A DNA stretch of 64,000 nt from Mycolicibacterium helvum (GCF_010731895.1 NZ_AP022596.1:2852001-2916000), one strand, 5' to 3'. Positions 8,691 to 17,215 are shown, numbered from the stretch's first letter. Notes: a model not told the origin generated them from the letters alone. A program made the numbers and translations.

Positions 8691-9758
8691 GTGAGTACCA
8701 ATCCGGGTGTCGCCGTGATCCTCGTTGCCGAACCCGATTTGCGTGACCAGGCGGATCGGGTGGTCGCGGCCGCTGGGCTCCGACCGCTAGCGGCGTCCAC
8801 ACCCCTGACCCGCAAGGCGTGGACGGCCGCGGTCGCGATCCTGCTCGACGAAGAATCGGCCCGGCGGTGCGAACGCGACGGGCTGCCGCGGCGTGACGGC
8901 GTGATCCTGATCGCCTCGACCGAACCGGAGGGGCCGACCTGGGCGGTCGCGATGGCGGTCGGTGCGCAGCACGTTTGTGCTCTTCCAGCGCAGGATGACG
9001 AGCTGGTTCGGCATCTCGCCGACGCCGTCGAGACAGCCAGGGAGGGTCCACGTGCCGGCCGGGTCATCGCCGTGACCGGAGGTCGCGGTGGTGCGGGAGC
9101 CTCCACGTTCGCGACTGCCCTCGCGCAGATCGCGTCGGCAGCTCTGCTCGTCGACCTCGATCCCTGGAGCGGCGGGATCGACCTACTCCTGGGAAGTGAG
9201 TCGGTGCCGGGCCTGCGCTGGCCCGACCTGAGCCTGCGCGGCGGCCGGCTGGCGTGGCCCGCCGTCCGGGACGCACTGCCGAATCACCGCGGGGTGAGCG
9301 TGCTGTCGGGCGCGCGGCACAGTCACGAGATCGATCCCGGGGCGGCCGGAGCGGTCGTTGACGCGGGGCGTCGGGGCGGAATGGTTGTGATCTGCGATAC
9401 ACCGCGGCGAATGACTTCGGCGGTTGCGAGCACCCTCGACCGCGCTGACCTGATTGTCGTGATCACCACGTGCGATGTCCGCGGCGTCGCGGGCGCCTCG
9501 GCGTTGGCCCCAGTGCTGCGTGGCGTCAATCCGAACGTCGGCCTCGTGGTGCGCGGGCCAAACCCGGGCGGGCTGCGGGCCGCCGAGGCGGCCGACGTCG
9601 CAGGGCTACCACTGCTGGCGGCCATGCGTCCCGAGCCGATGCTCGCCGAACGCCTTGAGCGCGGCGGGTTGCGGCTGCGGCGGCGGTCTCCACTGGGCGC
9701 CTCGGCCCGTGCGGTCCTCAGCGTGTTGCCGACCGGTGCTCAGGTTCGCGCGGCATGA
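8691..9758 (+). CDS. ssd: Ssd/CpaE-like MinD-superfamily protein of the Tad locus
   Basis: The GTG at 8691 gives a 355-residue protein close to Mtb Rv3660c (Ssd, septum-site determining; 350 aa). An N-terminal receiver-like half (1-115) precedes a MinD/ParA-fold half beginning VIAVTGGRGGAGASTF (125-140). The deviant Walker A of this superfamily (KGGxGKT) is altered: the signature Lys is Arg132 and the P-loop Lys is Ala, so ATP binding is doubtful. In CpaE proteins this fold localises the Tad pilus machine. Mtb Ssd affects septum formation and dormancy genes when overexpressed (literature). It overlaps tadA by ATGA. Confidence 0.82.
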   Translation: MSTNPGVAVILVAEPDLRDQADRVVAAAGLRPLAASTPLTRKAWTAAVAILLDEESARRCERDGLPRRDGVILIASTEPEGPTWAVAMAVGAQHVCALPAQDDELVRHLADAVETAREGPRAGRVIAVTGGRGGAGASTFATALAQIASAALLVDLDPWSGGIDLLLGSESVPGLRWPDLSLRGGRLAWPAVRDALPNHRGVSVLSGARHSHEIDPGAAGAVVDAGRRGGMVVICDTPRRMTSAVASTLDRADLIVVITTCDVRGVAGASALAPVLRGVNPNVGLVVRGPNPGGLRAAEAADVAGLPLLAAMRPEPMLAERLERGGLRLRRRSPLGASARAVLSVLPTGAQVRAA

Positions 9759-10918
9759 GCGCATCCCTGGTCGACCGGGTCCGCGAGCGGCTGGCTGCCG
9801 AGTCGTCCTCGTTGCGGCCCGCAGCCGTTGCCGCCGCGATCCGGGCCGAGTCCGGGGGAGTGCTCGGGGACACCGAGGTGCTGACCAACCTGCGGGTGCT
9901 GCAGACGGAGCTGACCGGCGCCGGCGTGCTGGAGCCATTGCTGCGCGCGCCGGGAACCACCGACGTACTCGTCACCGGCCCTGATGCGGTGTGGATCGAT
10001 GACGGCAACGGGCTGCGGCCCGCCACGGTGCGATTCGCCGACGAAGCTGCGGTCCGGCGCCTGGCTCAACGCCTCGCGGTGGCCGCCGGCCGGCGCCTGG
10101 ATGACGCCCAGCCCTGGGTCGACGGGCAGCTGACCGGAGTCGGCACCGGAGAGTTCTCGGTTCGGCTGCACGCCGTACTGCCGCCGGTCTCAGCTGCGGG
10201 GACCTGCCTGTCGCTGCGGGTGCTTCGCCCGGCCACCCAGGACCTTGCCGCATTGAGCGCGGCCGGTGCGATCGGGCCGGAGGCGGCTCAGCTACTCAAC
10301 GGGATCATCGATGCCAGGTTGGCCTTCCTTATCTCTGGTGGTACCGGCGCCGGCAAAACCACACTGCTGGCGGCCGCGCTCGGCGCGGTGTCATGCAATG
10401 AGCGGATCGTGTGTGTGGAAGACGCTGCGGAGCTCGCGCCGGCGCATCCCCACCTCGTGCGGTTGGTAGCTCGCGCCGCCAATGTCGAAGGCGCCGGCGA
10501 AGTCACGATGCGCCAGCTGGTCCGCCAGGCCTTGCGAATGCGCCCCGACCGGATCGTGGTGGGCGAGGTGCGCGGCGCCGAGGTCGTCGATCTGCTGACA
10601 GCGTTGAACACCGGTCACGACGGCGGGGCCGGGACGGTGCACGCCAACAGCCCGGCCGAGGTGCCGGCACGTTTGGAGGCGCTCGCCGCTCTCGGTGGGC
10701 TCGACCGCGCCGCCTTGCACAGTCAACTGGGCGCGGCGCTGCAGGTTGTGGTGCACGTGAGCCGTGGCCGAGACGGGGCGCGCCGGCTCGGCGAGGTCGC
10801 GGTGCTGTCCCGCGCGGACAGCGGTGCGGTGCAAGCGGTGAGCGCGTGGCACGCCGACCGCGGCTGGCAGCGCGGTCGCCGGCAGTTGGAAATGCTGATC
10901 GAAGCGCGGCGACTGTGA
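9755..10918 (+). CDS. tadA: TadA/CpaF-type secretion ATPase
   Basis: This is the cytoplasmic hexameric motor of the Tad (Flp) pilus. The 387-residue protein has an N-terminal domain (1-160) and a RecA-like ATPase core: Walker A GGTGAGKTT (195-203, K201), Asp-box region CVEDAAELAP, and Walker B RPDRIVVGEVRG with E271. It corresponds to Mtb Rv3659c. Start and stop both overlap neighbours by four bases (ATGA with ssd, GTGA with tadB), so the operon is translationally coupled. Confidence 0.93.
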   Translation: MSASLVDRVRERLAAESSSLRPAAVAAAIRAESGGVLGDTEVLTNLRVLQTELTGAGVLEPLLRAPGTTDVLVTGPDAVWIDDGNGLRPATVRFADEAAVRRLAQRLAVAAGRRLDDAQPWVDGQLTGVGTGEFSVRLHAVLPPVSAAGTCLSLRVLRPATQDLAALSAAGAIGPEAAQLLNGIIDARLAFLISGGTGAGKTTLLAAALGAVSCNERIVCVEDAAELAPAHPHLVRLVARAANVEGAGEVTMRQLVRQALRMRPDRIVVGEVRGAEVVDLLTALNTGHDGGAGTVHANSPAEVPARLEALAALGGLDRAALHSQLGAALQVVVHVSRGRDGARRLGEVAVLSRADSGAVQAVSAWHADRGWQRGRRQLEMLIEARRL

Positions 10919-11694
10919 ACGAGATACCGCTGTCGGCAATGCTTTTGGCGACGGCCATGCTTGCAGCACCACCGCCGCCGCGGTGGCGGCTGGGCCTCGC
11001 GGGACCGCGGATCGGTGTGCGTGGCCCGGTGTTGGTCGTCGGAGCAATCGTCATCGCAGTTGTCCTGCCGCCCGCGGTGCTGCTTGCCGCGGCAGTACTT
11101 GGTGCGACGCTGATCACGCGCAGGCGTCGTCGCCAGCGGTGCCAAGACCGCGTCCGGGCCGGCCAGACCTTGGCGGGTGCGCTGGAGACCCTGGTCGGCG
11201 AGTTGCGGGTCGGCGCACATCCGGTGCGCGCCTTCGCCATTGCTGCTGGTGAGTCGGACGGCACGATCGGCAGCGCATTGCGGGCGGTCGCCGCCCGTGC
11301 CGGGTTGGGCGCTGACGTCGGAGCCGGACTGCGCGCCGTGACCGACTCGACATCGGTTCCCGCACAATGGGATCGGTTGGCGGTCTGCTGGCAGTTGGCC
11401 GCCGATCACGGTCTGGGGATGGCGGCACTGCTTCGCGCGGCCCAACGCGACATTGTCGAACGGCAGCGGTTCACCGCCCGGGTCGAGGCCGGCCTGGCCG
11501 GGGCACGGGCCACCGCCGCAATCCTGGCTGGCCTGCCGCTGCTCGGGGTGCTGCTGGGGGAGTTGATCGGCGCACATCCCGTCCGGTTCCTGCTCGGTGG
11601 CGGTGTGGGCGGCGGGCTGCTGATCGCGGGCACAATCCTGGTCTGTGCGGGACTGGCATGGGCCGACCGCATCACGGATCGACTGCTGACATGA
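10915..11694 (+). CDS. tadB: TadB-like pilus inner-membrane platform protein
   Basis: The frame is open far upstream inside tadA, but the GTG overlapping the tadA stop (10915) is the logical start and gives 259 residues. Hydrophobic helices lie near residues 5-20 and 40-68. A basic RRRRRQR stretch and a type II secretion F (T2SF) cytoplasmic domain follow, then two C-terminal helices (about 200-250). It forms, with TadC, the membrane platform driven by TadA. It corresponds to Mtb Rv3658c. It overlaps tadC by four bases. Confidence 0.85.
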   Translation: MNEIPLSAMLLATAMLAAPPPPRWRLGLAGPRIGVRGPVLVVGAIVIAVVLPPAVLLAAAVLGATLITRRRRRQRCQDRVRAGQTLAGALETLVGELRVGAHPVRAFAIAAGESDGTIGSALRAVAARAGLGADVGAGLRAVTDSTSVPAQWDRLAVCWQLAADHGLGMAALLRAAQRDIVERQRFTARVEAGLAGARATAAILAGLPLLGVLLGELIGAHPVRFLLGGGVGGGLLIAGTILVCAGLAWADRITDRLLT

Positions 11695-12263
11695 CAGTCG
11701 CCGCAGTGCTATTGACCGTCGCGCTACTCATCGCGCCGGGCCCTGCTGCGGTGCGTCGCCGCATCGGATTGGGTGCGTCTCGCGCCGCGCCGGTTCGGCA
11801 CCGGCGCGTCGATGATCCATTGGCCACCGCGTCAGCGCTCGATGTGTTCGCGGTATGTCTGTCCGCCGGGATGTCGGTGTCCGCGGCGGCGGCGGCGACG
11901 GCACCGTCGGCCCCGGACCGGCTTGGTGCGCTATTACGCCGAGCGGCCGACCTGCTGGCGCTCGGGGCTGACCCGGACACCGCTTGGTCGCGGCCGGCGG
12001 AGACGACCGATGGCGGCGAAGCGCTGGCTCGGCTTGCGCGTCGGTCAGCCTCGTCGGGTAGTGCCCTGGCCCAGGGCGTGGCTGAACTCGCCGAACAATC
12101 CCGCCAGGACGCCGACCACGCTGCGTCGGCGGCCGCCGAGCGGGCGTCGGTGCTGATCGCCGGGCCGCTGGGGCTGTGCTTCCTGCCCGCATTCATCTGC
12201 CTGGGCATCGTGCCCGTGGTGGCCGGGTTGGCCGGCGACGTGTTCGCGTCGGGAATCGTGTGA
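11691..12263 (+). CDS. tadC: TadC-like pilus platform protein
   Basis: The ATG at 11691 overlaps the tadB stop (ATGA). The 190-residue product has an N-terminal helix, a short T2SF-like cytoplasmic helical domain with LDVFAVCLSAGMSV, and a C-terminal transmembrane segment (LGLCFLPAFICLGIVPVVAGL). It is shorter than proteobacterial TadC, as is usual in actinobacteria (Mtb Rv3657c). It is followed 12 bases later by the pilin gene. Confidence 0.82.
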   Translation: MTVAAVLLTVALLIAPGPAAVRRRIGLGASRAAPVRHRRVDDPLATASALDVFAVCLSAGMSVSAAAAATAPSAPDRLGALLRRAADLLALGADPDTAWSRPAETTDGGEALARLARRSASSGSALAQGVAELAEQSRQDADHAASAAAERASVLIAGPLGLCFLPAFICLGIVPVVAGLAGDVFASGIV

Positions 12264-12275
12264 GAGAGAGGAAAG

Positions 12276-12482
12276 ATGTTGTTCACCAATATGATTCGAG
12301 AGTTGAAGGCGCGAATGGCAATGGCGGCGGTCGACGACGCCGGCATGTCGACGGTCGAGTATGCGATCGGGACGATTGCCGCCGCTGCGTTCGGCGCCAT
12401 TCTGTACAGCGTGGTCACCGGCGACTCGATCGTCGGCGCATTGACCAACATCATCAACCGCGCGCTCAACACGAACGTTTAA
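12276..12482 (+). CDS. Flp-type prepilin (DUF4244)
   Basis: The 68-residue peptide is the major pilin candidate (Mtb Rv3656c). The ATG is preceded by the A/G-rich ribosome-binding stretch GAGAGAGGAAAG. The prepilin signature is clear: DDAG followed by MSTVEYAIG, so cleavage after Gly would leave Glu at +5 and Tyr at +6, the Flp hallmark. A hydrophobic helix follows (AIGTIAAAAFGAILYSVV). No separate TadV prepilin peptidase gene lies in this window. Confidence 0.9.
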   Translation: MLFTNMIRELKARMAMAAVDDAGMSTVEYAIGTIAAAAFGAILYSVVTGDSIVGALTNIINRALNTNV

Positions 12483-12808
12483 GCGGTGATGCCGGTTTCG
12501 CCACCGTCGAAGCGGCTCTTGCCATCGCCGCACTGGTCGTGGTGCTCGTCGTGTGCGCCGGCGGACTCACCGCGGTGGCGATGCAGGTGCGCTGCATCGA
12601 CGCCGCCCGGGAGGCCGCACGGCTGGCGGCCCGCGGCGACGAGACGAGCGCGGTTAGCGCGGCCCGCGGAGTCGGGCCCGCCGGGGCGTCGGTGCAGCTA
12701 CGTCGCGACGGCGATTTCGTCGTCGCGACGGTCAGCGGCCACTCCCCGCTGCTGCCGGGCGTCATCATCAGAGCCGAGGCGGTCGCAGCCGCGGAGCCTG
12801 GCTCGTGA
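12479..12808 (+). CDS. TadE-like minor pilin (start codon unresolved)
   Basis: The frame encodes a classical TadE: GDAG then FATVEAALAIAALVVV (cleavage after Gly with Glu at +5), a transmembrane helix, and a small extracytoplasmic domain with QVRCIDAAREAARLAARGD. It corresponds to Mtb Rv3655c. No ATG, GTG or TTG exists in frame between the pilin gene and the cleavage site; the only in-frame alternatives are an ATT at 12440 or non-standard codons near the pilin stop. The GTG-ATG pair at 12486 is in a different frame. The 5' boundary is therefore given only as the region that must be translated. Confidence 0.75.
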   Translation, partial: LSGDAGFATVEAALAIAALVVVLVVCAGGLTAVAMQVRCIDAAREAARLAARGDETSAVSAARGVGPAGASVQLRRDGDFVVATVSGHSPLLPGVIIRAEAVAAAEPGS

Positions 12809-13139
12809 CGACAGCGGCGCTGCCACGGTATTGGCCGCGATTCTGATCGCCGGTCTGGTCGCGATCAGCCTGGCCGGTGTCCAGATTGGCAGTGCCGTGG
12901 TCGCGCGACATCGTGCGCAGGCGGGGGCGGACATGGCCGCGCTGGCCGCGGCCTTGTGGCTACCGCGTGGCGCCGACAGCGCGTGCCGGCAAGCAGCCGC
13001 GGTGAGCCGCGCCATGGGCGCGGTGCTGAGCGACTGCGATGTCGACGAGCTCGACGTCGTCGTTGCCGTCGACGTCGCGACCGGCCGGCTACTCGGTGGG
13101 CGGGCCCACGCGGCGGCGCGAGCCGGACCCGCTGGCTAG
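12798..13139 (+). CDS. TadE-like protein of the helicase/secretion neighbourhood (start uncertain)
   Basis: The frame shows RDDSGAATV, then a hydrophobic segment (LAAILIAGLVAISLAG) and a short domain rich in Ala and Asp with two or three Cys. This matches the small secreted protein Rv3654c. The family motif G-A-A-T-V lies upstream of the only conventional in-frame start (TTG 12831). Translation therefore probably begins earlier, possibly at CTG 12798. A GTG overlapping the preceding stop (12805) leads into another frame that ends after 13 codons. The stop overlaps that of the convergent PAS protein in a shared CTAG. Confidence 0.65.
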   Translation: MARDDSGAATVLAAILIAGLVAISLAGVQIGSAVVARHRAQAGADMAALAAALWLPRGADSACRQAAAVSRAMGAVLSDCDVDELDVVVAVDVATGRLLGGRAHAAARAGPAG

Positions 13140-14143
13140 GCGTTCTTCAGTTTGGCCTCGGCCAATTCCGTATCGGTGGGCAGTCGCAGGGTGATCAGAC
13201 CGGCGAAGCTGCCGCTGTCGACCTCGATACGGTTGACGGTGACGTGCATCGGCACCCACCCACTGCCGACCGCGGGCAGCCGCAAGACCCTGCTGGTGCT
13301 GCCGGTCTCGAATTCTTCGGCCATCGGGATCAGCTCGCCGCGGTCGTCCGGGTGGAACTGGACGCTGTGCCGCCAGTCGTAATGCGGGCTCGGGTCGTCG
13401 AGCCACTTCAGCAACTTCCACGTCGCCAGATCGACGAGTGCCCGGTGCACGCCCGTCTGCGAAAGGCCGTCGAGGATCCGTTGCGTCAGCTGGTCGGGTG
13501 GCAGGGCGCCCTCGTCGACGTCGCAGCGCAGGTTCATCGCGCGCGCGATCAGGTGCTGGGCACCGTCCTCGGCTTCCTCAATGGCTGTGCGCGCCACGAA
13601 CCCGGTCCGAATGACTTCACCGCTATCGGTGAAAGTCCAAGTGGTGCAATATGTTCGACCAGGAGCCTCGTCCTTGGCCAGGGCCAGCACATTGGATTCG
13701 TCACTATTGAAGCTCCGGACGGGAAGATCCTCGGCAAACGCGATGTCGTGGGTCGGTTCCTGTATGGGATCCCGGCCGGCGTTGGCCAGCGACTCGACGG
13801 TGTCGGTGGCGATGCCAAGTGTGATGTCCCACTTCAGCGGCCCGGGTATCGGCCGTTCCGGGGGCTTGGCACCGGCGGGCCCGATCCACATGTGCACGCC
13901 GTGCATCCGGCCGTCGGGCATCTGCACCGGCTCGGTCCGGATCACCCGATCGCTCTTCGGGGTGATGCTGGCCAGGCTGTTGCCGGTCGCCACAGTTTCG
14001 GCGATGGCGGTTTGGATCGCCGCCAGATAGGGACTCCGGCGCAAATAGATCGCCAGCGGCACCAGGTTCTTCATCTGCCGGCCCTGCGCCACCACGACCG
14101 GTTCGGTGCCGAGTGTCTCCACGAGCAGCCAATCGTGGGTCAT
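13136..14143 (-). CDS. Rv3651-like PAS-fold signalling protein
   Basis: The 335-residue soluble protein matches Mtb Rv3651, a protein known from a crystal structure to be built of PAS-like modules. Visible features are the start MTHDWLLVETLG, a basic region with QMKNLVPLAIYLRR, a GVHMWIGP segment, and a C-terminal PAS-like stretch ending in LRLPTDTELAEAKLK. It has no catalytic motif, membrane segment or DNA-binding motif. The ATG at 14143 follows a TAAACT element by six bases (leaderless). It is convergent with the Tad operon. Confidence 0.78.
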   Translation of the reverse strand: MTHDWLLVETLGTEPVVVAQGRQMKNLVPLAIYLRRSPYLAAIQTAIAETVATGNSLASITPKSDRVIRTEPVQMPDGRMHGVHMWIGPAGAKPPERPIPGPLKWDITLGIATDTVESLANAGRDPIQEPTHDIAFAEDLPVRSFNSDESNVLALAKDEAPGRTYCTTWTFTDSGEVIRTGFVARTAIEEAEDGAQHLIARAMNLRCDVDEGALPPDQLTQRILDGLSQTGVHRALVDLATWKLLKWLDDPSPHYDWRHSVQFHPDDRGELIPMAEEFETGSTSRVLRLPAVGSGWVPMHVTVNRIEVDSGSFAGLITLRLPTDTELAEAKLKNA

Positions 14144-14149
14144 GGTCGC

Positions 14150-14155
14150 AGTTTA
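14150..14155 (-). promoter_or_regulatory. Leaderless -10 element of the PAS-fold gene
   Basis: On the minus strand TAAACT is followed by GCGACC and then ATG (14143). The rest of the 230-base gap up to the SftH stop (14374) shows nothing else recognisable. Confidence 0.55.
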
Positions 14156-14373
14156 ACGGCGCGACCTTGCGTACACATTGGGATGCCAAGCCCGAGAATT
14201 TGCAGGTGAGCTGCGGCAATATTGTGCAGCAAACCGCCACGCTATCGATTTTCTTGCGCGCGCTGTGGTCGTTGGGTATTTTTCGCTACGCCTCCAGCAG
14301 TGCGGGGCACCTGCCGGCGGGTGTGCTCGCATCGTGGGAGTCGACCGTTCGAGGGGTCCGGTCGGCACGACGA

Positions 14374-16701
14374 TCAGGCAAGGCCGCCGGCCAACTCTGC
14401 CAGAACGAGTTTGAGAACTCGGACCGCGCCGGCCTTATCCAGCGGGTCATTCCCGTTGCCGCACTTGGGTGACTGCACGCATGACGGGCAGCCCTGCGGG
14501 CATTCACACGCCTCGATCGCCGCCGCAGTCGCGCCCAGCCAGGTGCTGGCCAGTCGATAGCCGCGTTCAGCGAAGCCCGCCCCGCCGGGGTGCCCGTCGT
14601 AGACGAACACGGTGGGCAATCCATCGGCGCCGACGGCCGTGGACAGCCCGCCGATGTCGCCGCGGTCGCAACTGGCCACCAGCGGCAGCAAGCCGATCGC
14701 GGCATGCTCGGCCGCATGCAGCGATCCCGGTACGCTGGTGGGTTCGATTCCGCTGTCCAACAACGCTTCCGGTGTGATCGTGTACATCACCGCGGTAGTT
14801 GGTAGGCAGTGCTCGGGCATGTCGAGTTCGACAAAATCGATGACCTCGCCGGACAATCGCCGGCGTAGGTAGCCGATCACCCGGTGGGTCACCGAGACCG
14901 GGACCAGGCCCAGGGTGATCGCGTCGTAGTGGACGCGTTCGCCAGTTCCGGTGATCGCGATATCGGTGAGCTCCCGCGCGAAGGTGGTATAGCCGGGATC
15001 CTCGGCGTGGACGAACGCCACCCCGTCTTCGAAGCTCAGCGAGTCGACGAGGTAACTCTCGCCCTGGTGCAGATACACGGCCCCGGGGTGAACCGTGGCC
15101 GGGGCCTGACCCGCGCCGGTGCTGCCCAGCATCCGACCGGTACCGGCCTCGACGATCGCGATGTGGCCCCCGGCCGAACCCCGGATATCCACCGCCGGAT
15201 GCGGGTCGAGCCCGGCGGCGGGGAAGTACTTGCCGCCGCGACGGCGCAGCAACCCGTCCTCGACCAGTTCGGTGGCCACCGCCTCGGCCTCCCAGCGGCG
15301 CACCTCCGCCTCGTCCAGTGGCATTTCGGTTGCCGCGCACAGCAGCTGCGGACCCAGAACGTAGGGGTTCCCCGGATCGATGACGACGCGCTCGACCGGC
15401 TTGTCGAGCAGCGCCTCAGGGTGGTGTACCAAGTAGGTGTCCAGCGGGTCGTCGCGGGCGATGAGGACTACGAGCGCGCCCTGACCGCGTCGGCCGGACC
15501 GGCCGGCCTGTTGCCAGAACGACGCGACCGTCCCCGGGAACCCCGCCAGCAGCACCGCATCCAGACCGGCGATGTCGATGCCCAACTCGAGGGCGTTCGT
15601 GGTCGCCAGTCCGCGCAGTTCGCCGTCGGCCAGCGCACGTTCCAGTTCGCGCCGGTCCTCGGCGAGGTAGCCCGCCCGGTAGGACGCCACGGTGTCCTGC
15701 AACTGCGGCGCGATGTCCTCGAGGCGGGCCCGTGCGCCCAGCGCCGTCAGCTCCGCACCGCGGCGGGACCGCACGAACGTCAACGTTCGCGCGCCCTCAG
15801 CAACCAAATCGGCCATCATGCGGGCGGCTTCGGAGCCCGCTGAATGTCGCACCGGCGCGCCGTTCTCGCCCAGCAGGTCGGTGCGCAATTCGGGCTCCCA
15901 CAGCGCCACGGTTCGGGCGCCGTGCGGTGAACCGTCTTCGGCCACCGCCGTCACGATGTCACCGATCAGTTCCGCCGCGGTCTCGCCGGGTGCGGCGGTG
16001 GTCGCGCTGGCGAAGATGACCGTGGGCCCCGGCGCCGAGGCCGGTGCGTAGCGCTCGCACAGCCGCAGCAGCCGGCGCAACACCATCGCCACGTTCGAGC
16101 CGAAAATCCCACGGTAGTAATGGCATTCGTCGATCACGATATAGCGCAGGCCGCGCAGGAACACCGCCCAGCGGGTATGGTTGCGCAGCAGCGACAGGTG
16201 GATCATGTCGGGGTTGGAGAACAGCCACCGCGAGCGTTCGCGGGCGAATCTGCGTACCTCGGCCGGCGTGTCGCCGTCATAGGAAGTCGGCGCCACCTCG
16301 GCTAGTGCGGCCACTGTTGTGGTCAATGAATGGGCGGCGCGCAATTGGTCGTGGCCGAGCGCTTTCGTGGGGGACAAATAAAGCGCCCTCGCGCGCGGAT
16401 CACGGGCCAGCACATCCATGATCGGCAATTGAAACGCCAGCGACTTTCCCGATGCCGTGCCGGTGCTTATCACGACATGATGTCCAGAGTGGGCGAGGTC
16501 GGCGGCACGGACCTGATGCGACCACGGGCGGGCGATTCCGTGATCATGGAACGCGCGGAGCACATCTGGATCAGCCCAGGCAGGCCAGTCCGCGCCGTCG
16601 GCTTGGCGAGCCGGAAGCTCGGCGACGTGGCGCAGTGCAGCTGGCGATGATTCGGCGCCCGCGACGGCAGCGTTAAGCAGCTCGCTGCCGAAACTCATCA
16701 T
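14374..16701 (-). CDS. sftH: SftH/Hrq1-type DNA helicase with DUF1998 tetracysteine domain
   Basis: This 775-residue superfamily 2 ATPase translocates 3' to 5' on DNA in the characterised M. smegmatis relative. Motifs in order: I STGTASGKS, II IDECH (a DECH box), III SATTAAPGE, V ALELGIDIAGLD, VI QAGRSGRRG. The C-terminal DUF1998 region carries the metal-binding cysteines CECPQGCPSCVQSPKCG. Relatives include yeast Hrq1 and Bacillus MrfA, which act in crosslink repair. It is consistently found beside actinobacterial Tad genes (Mtb Rv3649), an association that has no mechanistic explanation. A second ATG at 16698 is an alternative start. Confidence 0.93.
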   Translation of the reverse strand: MMSFGSELLNAAVAGAESSPAALRHVAELPARQADGADWPAWADPDVLRAFHDHGIARPWSHQVRAADLAHSGHHVVISTGTASGKSLAFQLPIMDVLARDPRARALYLSPTKALGHDQLRAAHSLTTTVAALAEVAPTSYDGDTPAEVRRFARERSRWLFSNPDMIHLSLLRNHTRWAVFLRGLRYIVIDECHYYRGIFGSNVAMVLRRLLRLCERYAPASAPGPTVIFASATTAAPGETAAELIGDIVTAVAEDGSPHGARTVALWEPELRTDLLGENGAPVRHSAGSEAARMMADLVAEGARTLTFVRSRRGAELTALGARARLEDIAPQLQDTVASYRAGYLAEDRRELERALADGELRGLATTNALELGIDIAGLDAVLLAGFPGTVASFWQQAGRSGRRGQGALVVLIARDDPLDTYLVHHPEALLDKPVERVVIDPGNPYVLGPQLLCAATEMPLDEAEVRRWEAEAVATELVEDGLLRRRGGKYFPAAGLDPHPAVDIRGSAGGHIAIVEAGTGRMLGSTGAGQAPATVHPGAVYLHQGESYLVDSLSFEDGVAFVHAEDPGYTTFARELTDIAITGTGERVHYDAITLGLVPVSVTHRVIGYLRRRLSGEVIDFVELDMPEHCLPTTAVMYTITPEALLDSGIEPTSVPGSLHAAEHAAIGLLPLVASCDRGDIGGLSTAVGADGLPTVFVYDGHPGGAGFAERGYRLASTWLGATAAAIEACECPQGCPSCVQSPKCGNGNDPLDKAGAVRVLKLVLAELAGGLA

Positions 16702-16991
16702 TTGAAATCAGCCCTTTCGAAAAAATATCTACAGCCCCGTATCGAATTGTTCATCAGTTAGTAGCACCGAGACTGTCGCAAGAGCCTCAGACATGATTGG
16801 ATAAGGGCGGTCGCAGCTTCTGTGTTCGTGTGTCAGCACTCGCAGGATCGACGTTGCGGTCGCGGTTCCTGCGAGGGTCTGTAGGTCGGGTGAGTTCCGA
16901 CGACTCCACGAAGGATGGCGGTCGGAACGGGCCCGGTCTGCCGAAAACTCGGTCGGCCGCTCCCGGTTGGAAGAGAAGGAAAGTACGAAAG
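16702..16991. other. Divergent intergenic region, sftH/cspA, with a long cspA leader
   Basis: About 290 bases separate the two start codons. Near sftH there is an AT-rich patch. Towards cspA the sequence is a long purine-rich leader with a hairpin. The frame upstream of cspA is open to a TTG at 16797, but a cold-shock protein begins at its [10 protein letters not shown] segment, so I treat this as untranslated leader. Confidence 0.6.
16839..16875 (+). promoter_or_regulatory. Hairpin in the cspA 5' leader
   Basis: CTCGCAGGA (16839-16847) and TCCTGCGAG (16867-16875) form a perfect 9-bp stem around 19 bases, more than 100 bases before the cspA start. Long structured leaders control stability and translation of cold-shock mRNAs in other bacteria; a similar role here is inferred. 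Confidence 0.45.
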
Positions 16992-17195
16992 ATGCCACAG
17001 GGAACTGTGAAGTGGTTCAACGCGGAGAAGGGTTTCGGGTTCATCGCACCCGAGGACGGCTCTGCCGACGTGTTCGTCCACTACACGGAAATTCAGGGGT
17101 CGGGCTTCCGCACCCTTGAGGAGAACCAACGGGTCGAGTTCGAGGTCGGTCAGAGCCCCAAGGGCCCACAGGCCACAGGCGTTCGCGCCGTCTGA
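16992..17195 (+). CDS. cspA: Cold-shock protein CspA
   Basis: The 67-residue single cold-shock domain has both RNA-binding motifs: KGFGFI (RNP1, residues 14-19) and VFVHYT (RNP2, about 27-32). It begins [13 protein letters not shown]. It binds single-stranded nucleic acid as an RNA chaperone. GGAAAGTACGAAAG before the ATG provides the ribosome-binding site. A clear terminator follows at 17216. It corresponds to Mtb Rv3648c. Confidence 0.96.
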   Translation: MPQGTVKWFNAEKGFGFIAPEDGSADVFVHYTEIQGSGFRTLEENQRVEFEVGQSPKGPQATGVRAV

Positions 17196-17215
17196 TCAAC
17201 AACGACATCACGAAA

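Noticed and set aside
12486..13139. A 217-codon frame beginning with GTG-ATG right after the pilin gene
   Set aside because: Its first half is the out-of-frame shadow of the TadE gene; only the last third has a recognisable (TadE-like) sequence, so it is not one protein.
16797..16991. A 65-residue N-terminal extension of CspA
   Set aside because: The cold-shock protein begins at its conserved [10 protein letters not shown]; the extension is basic, low-complexity sequence typical of a translated leader.
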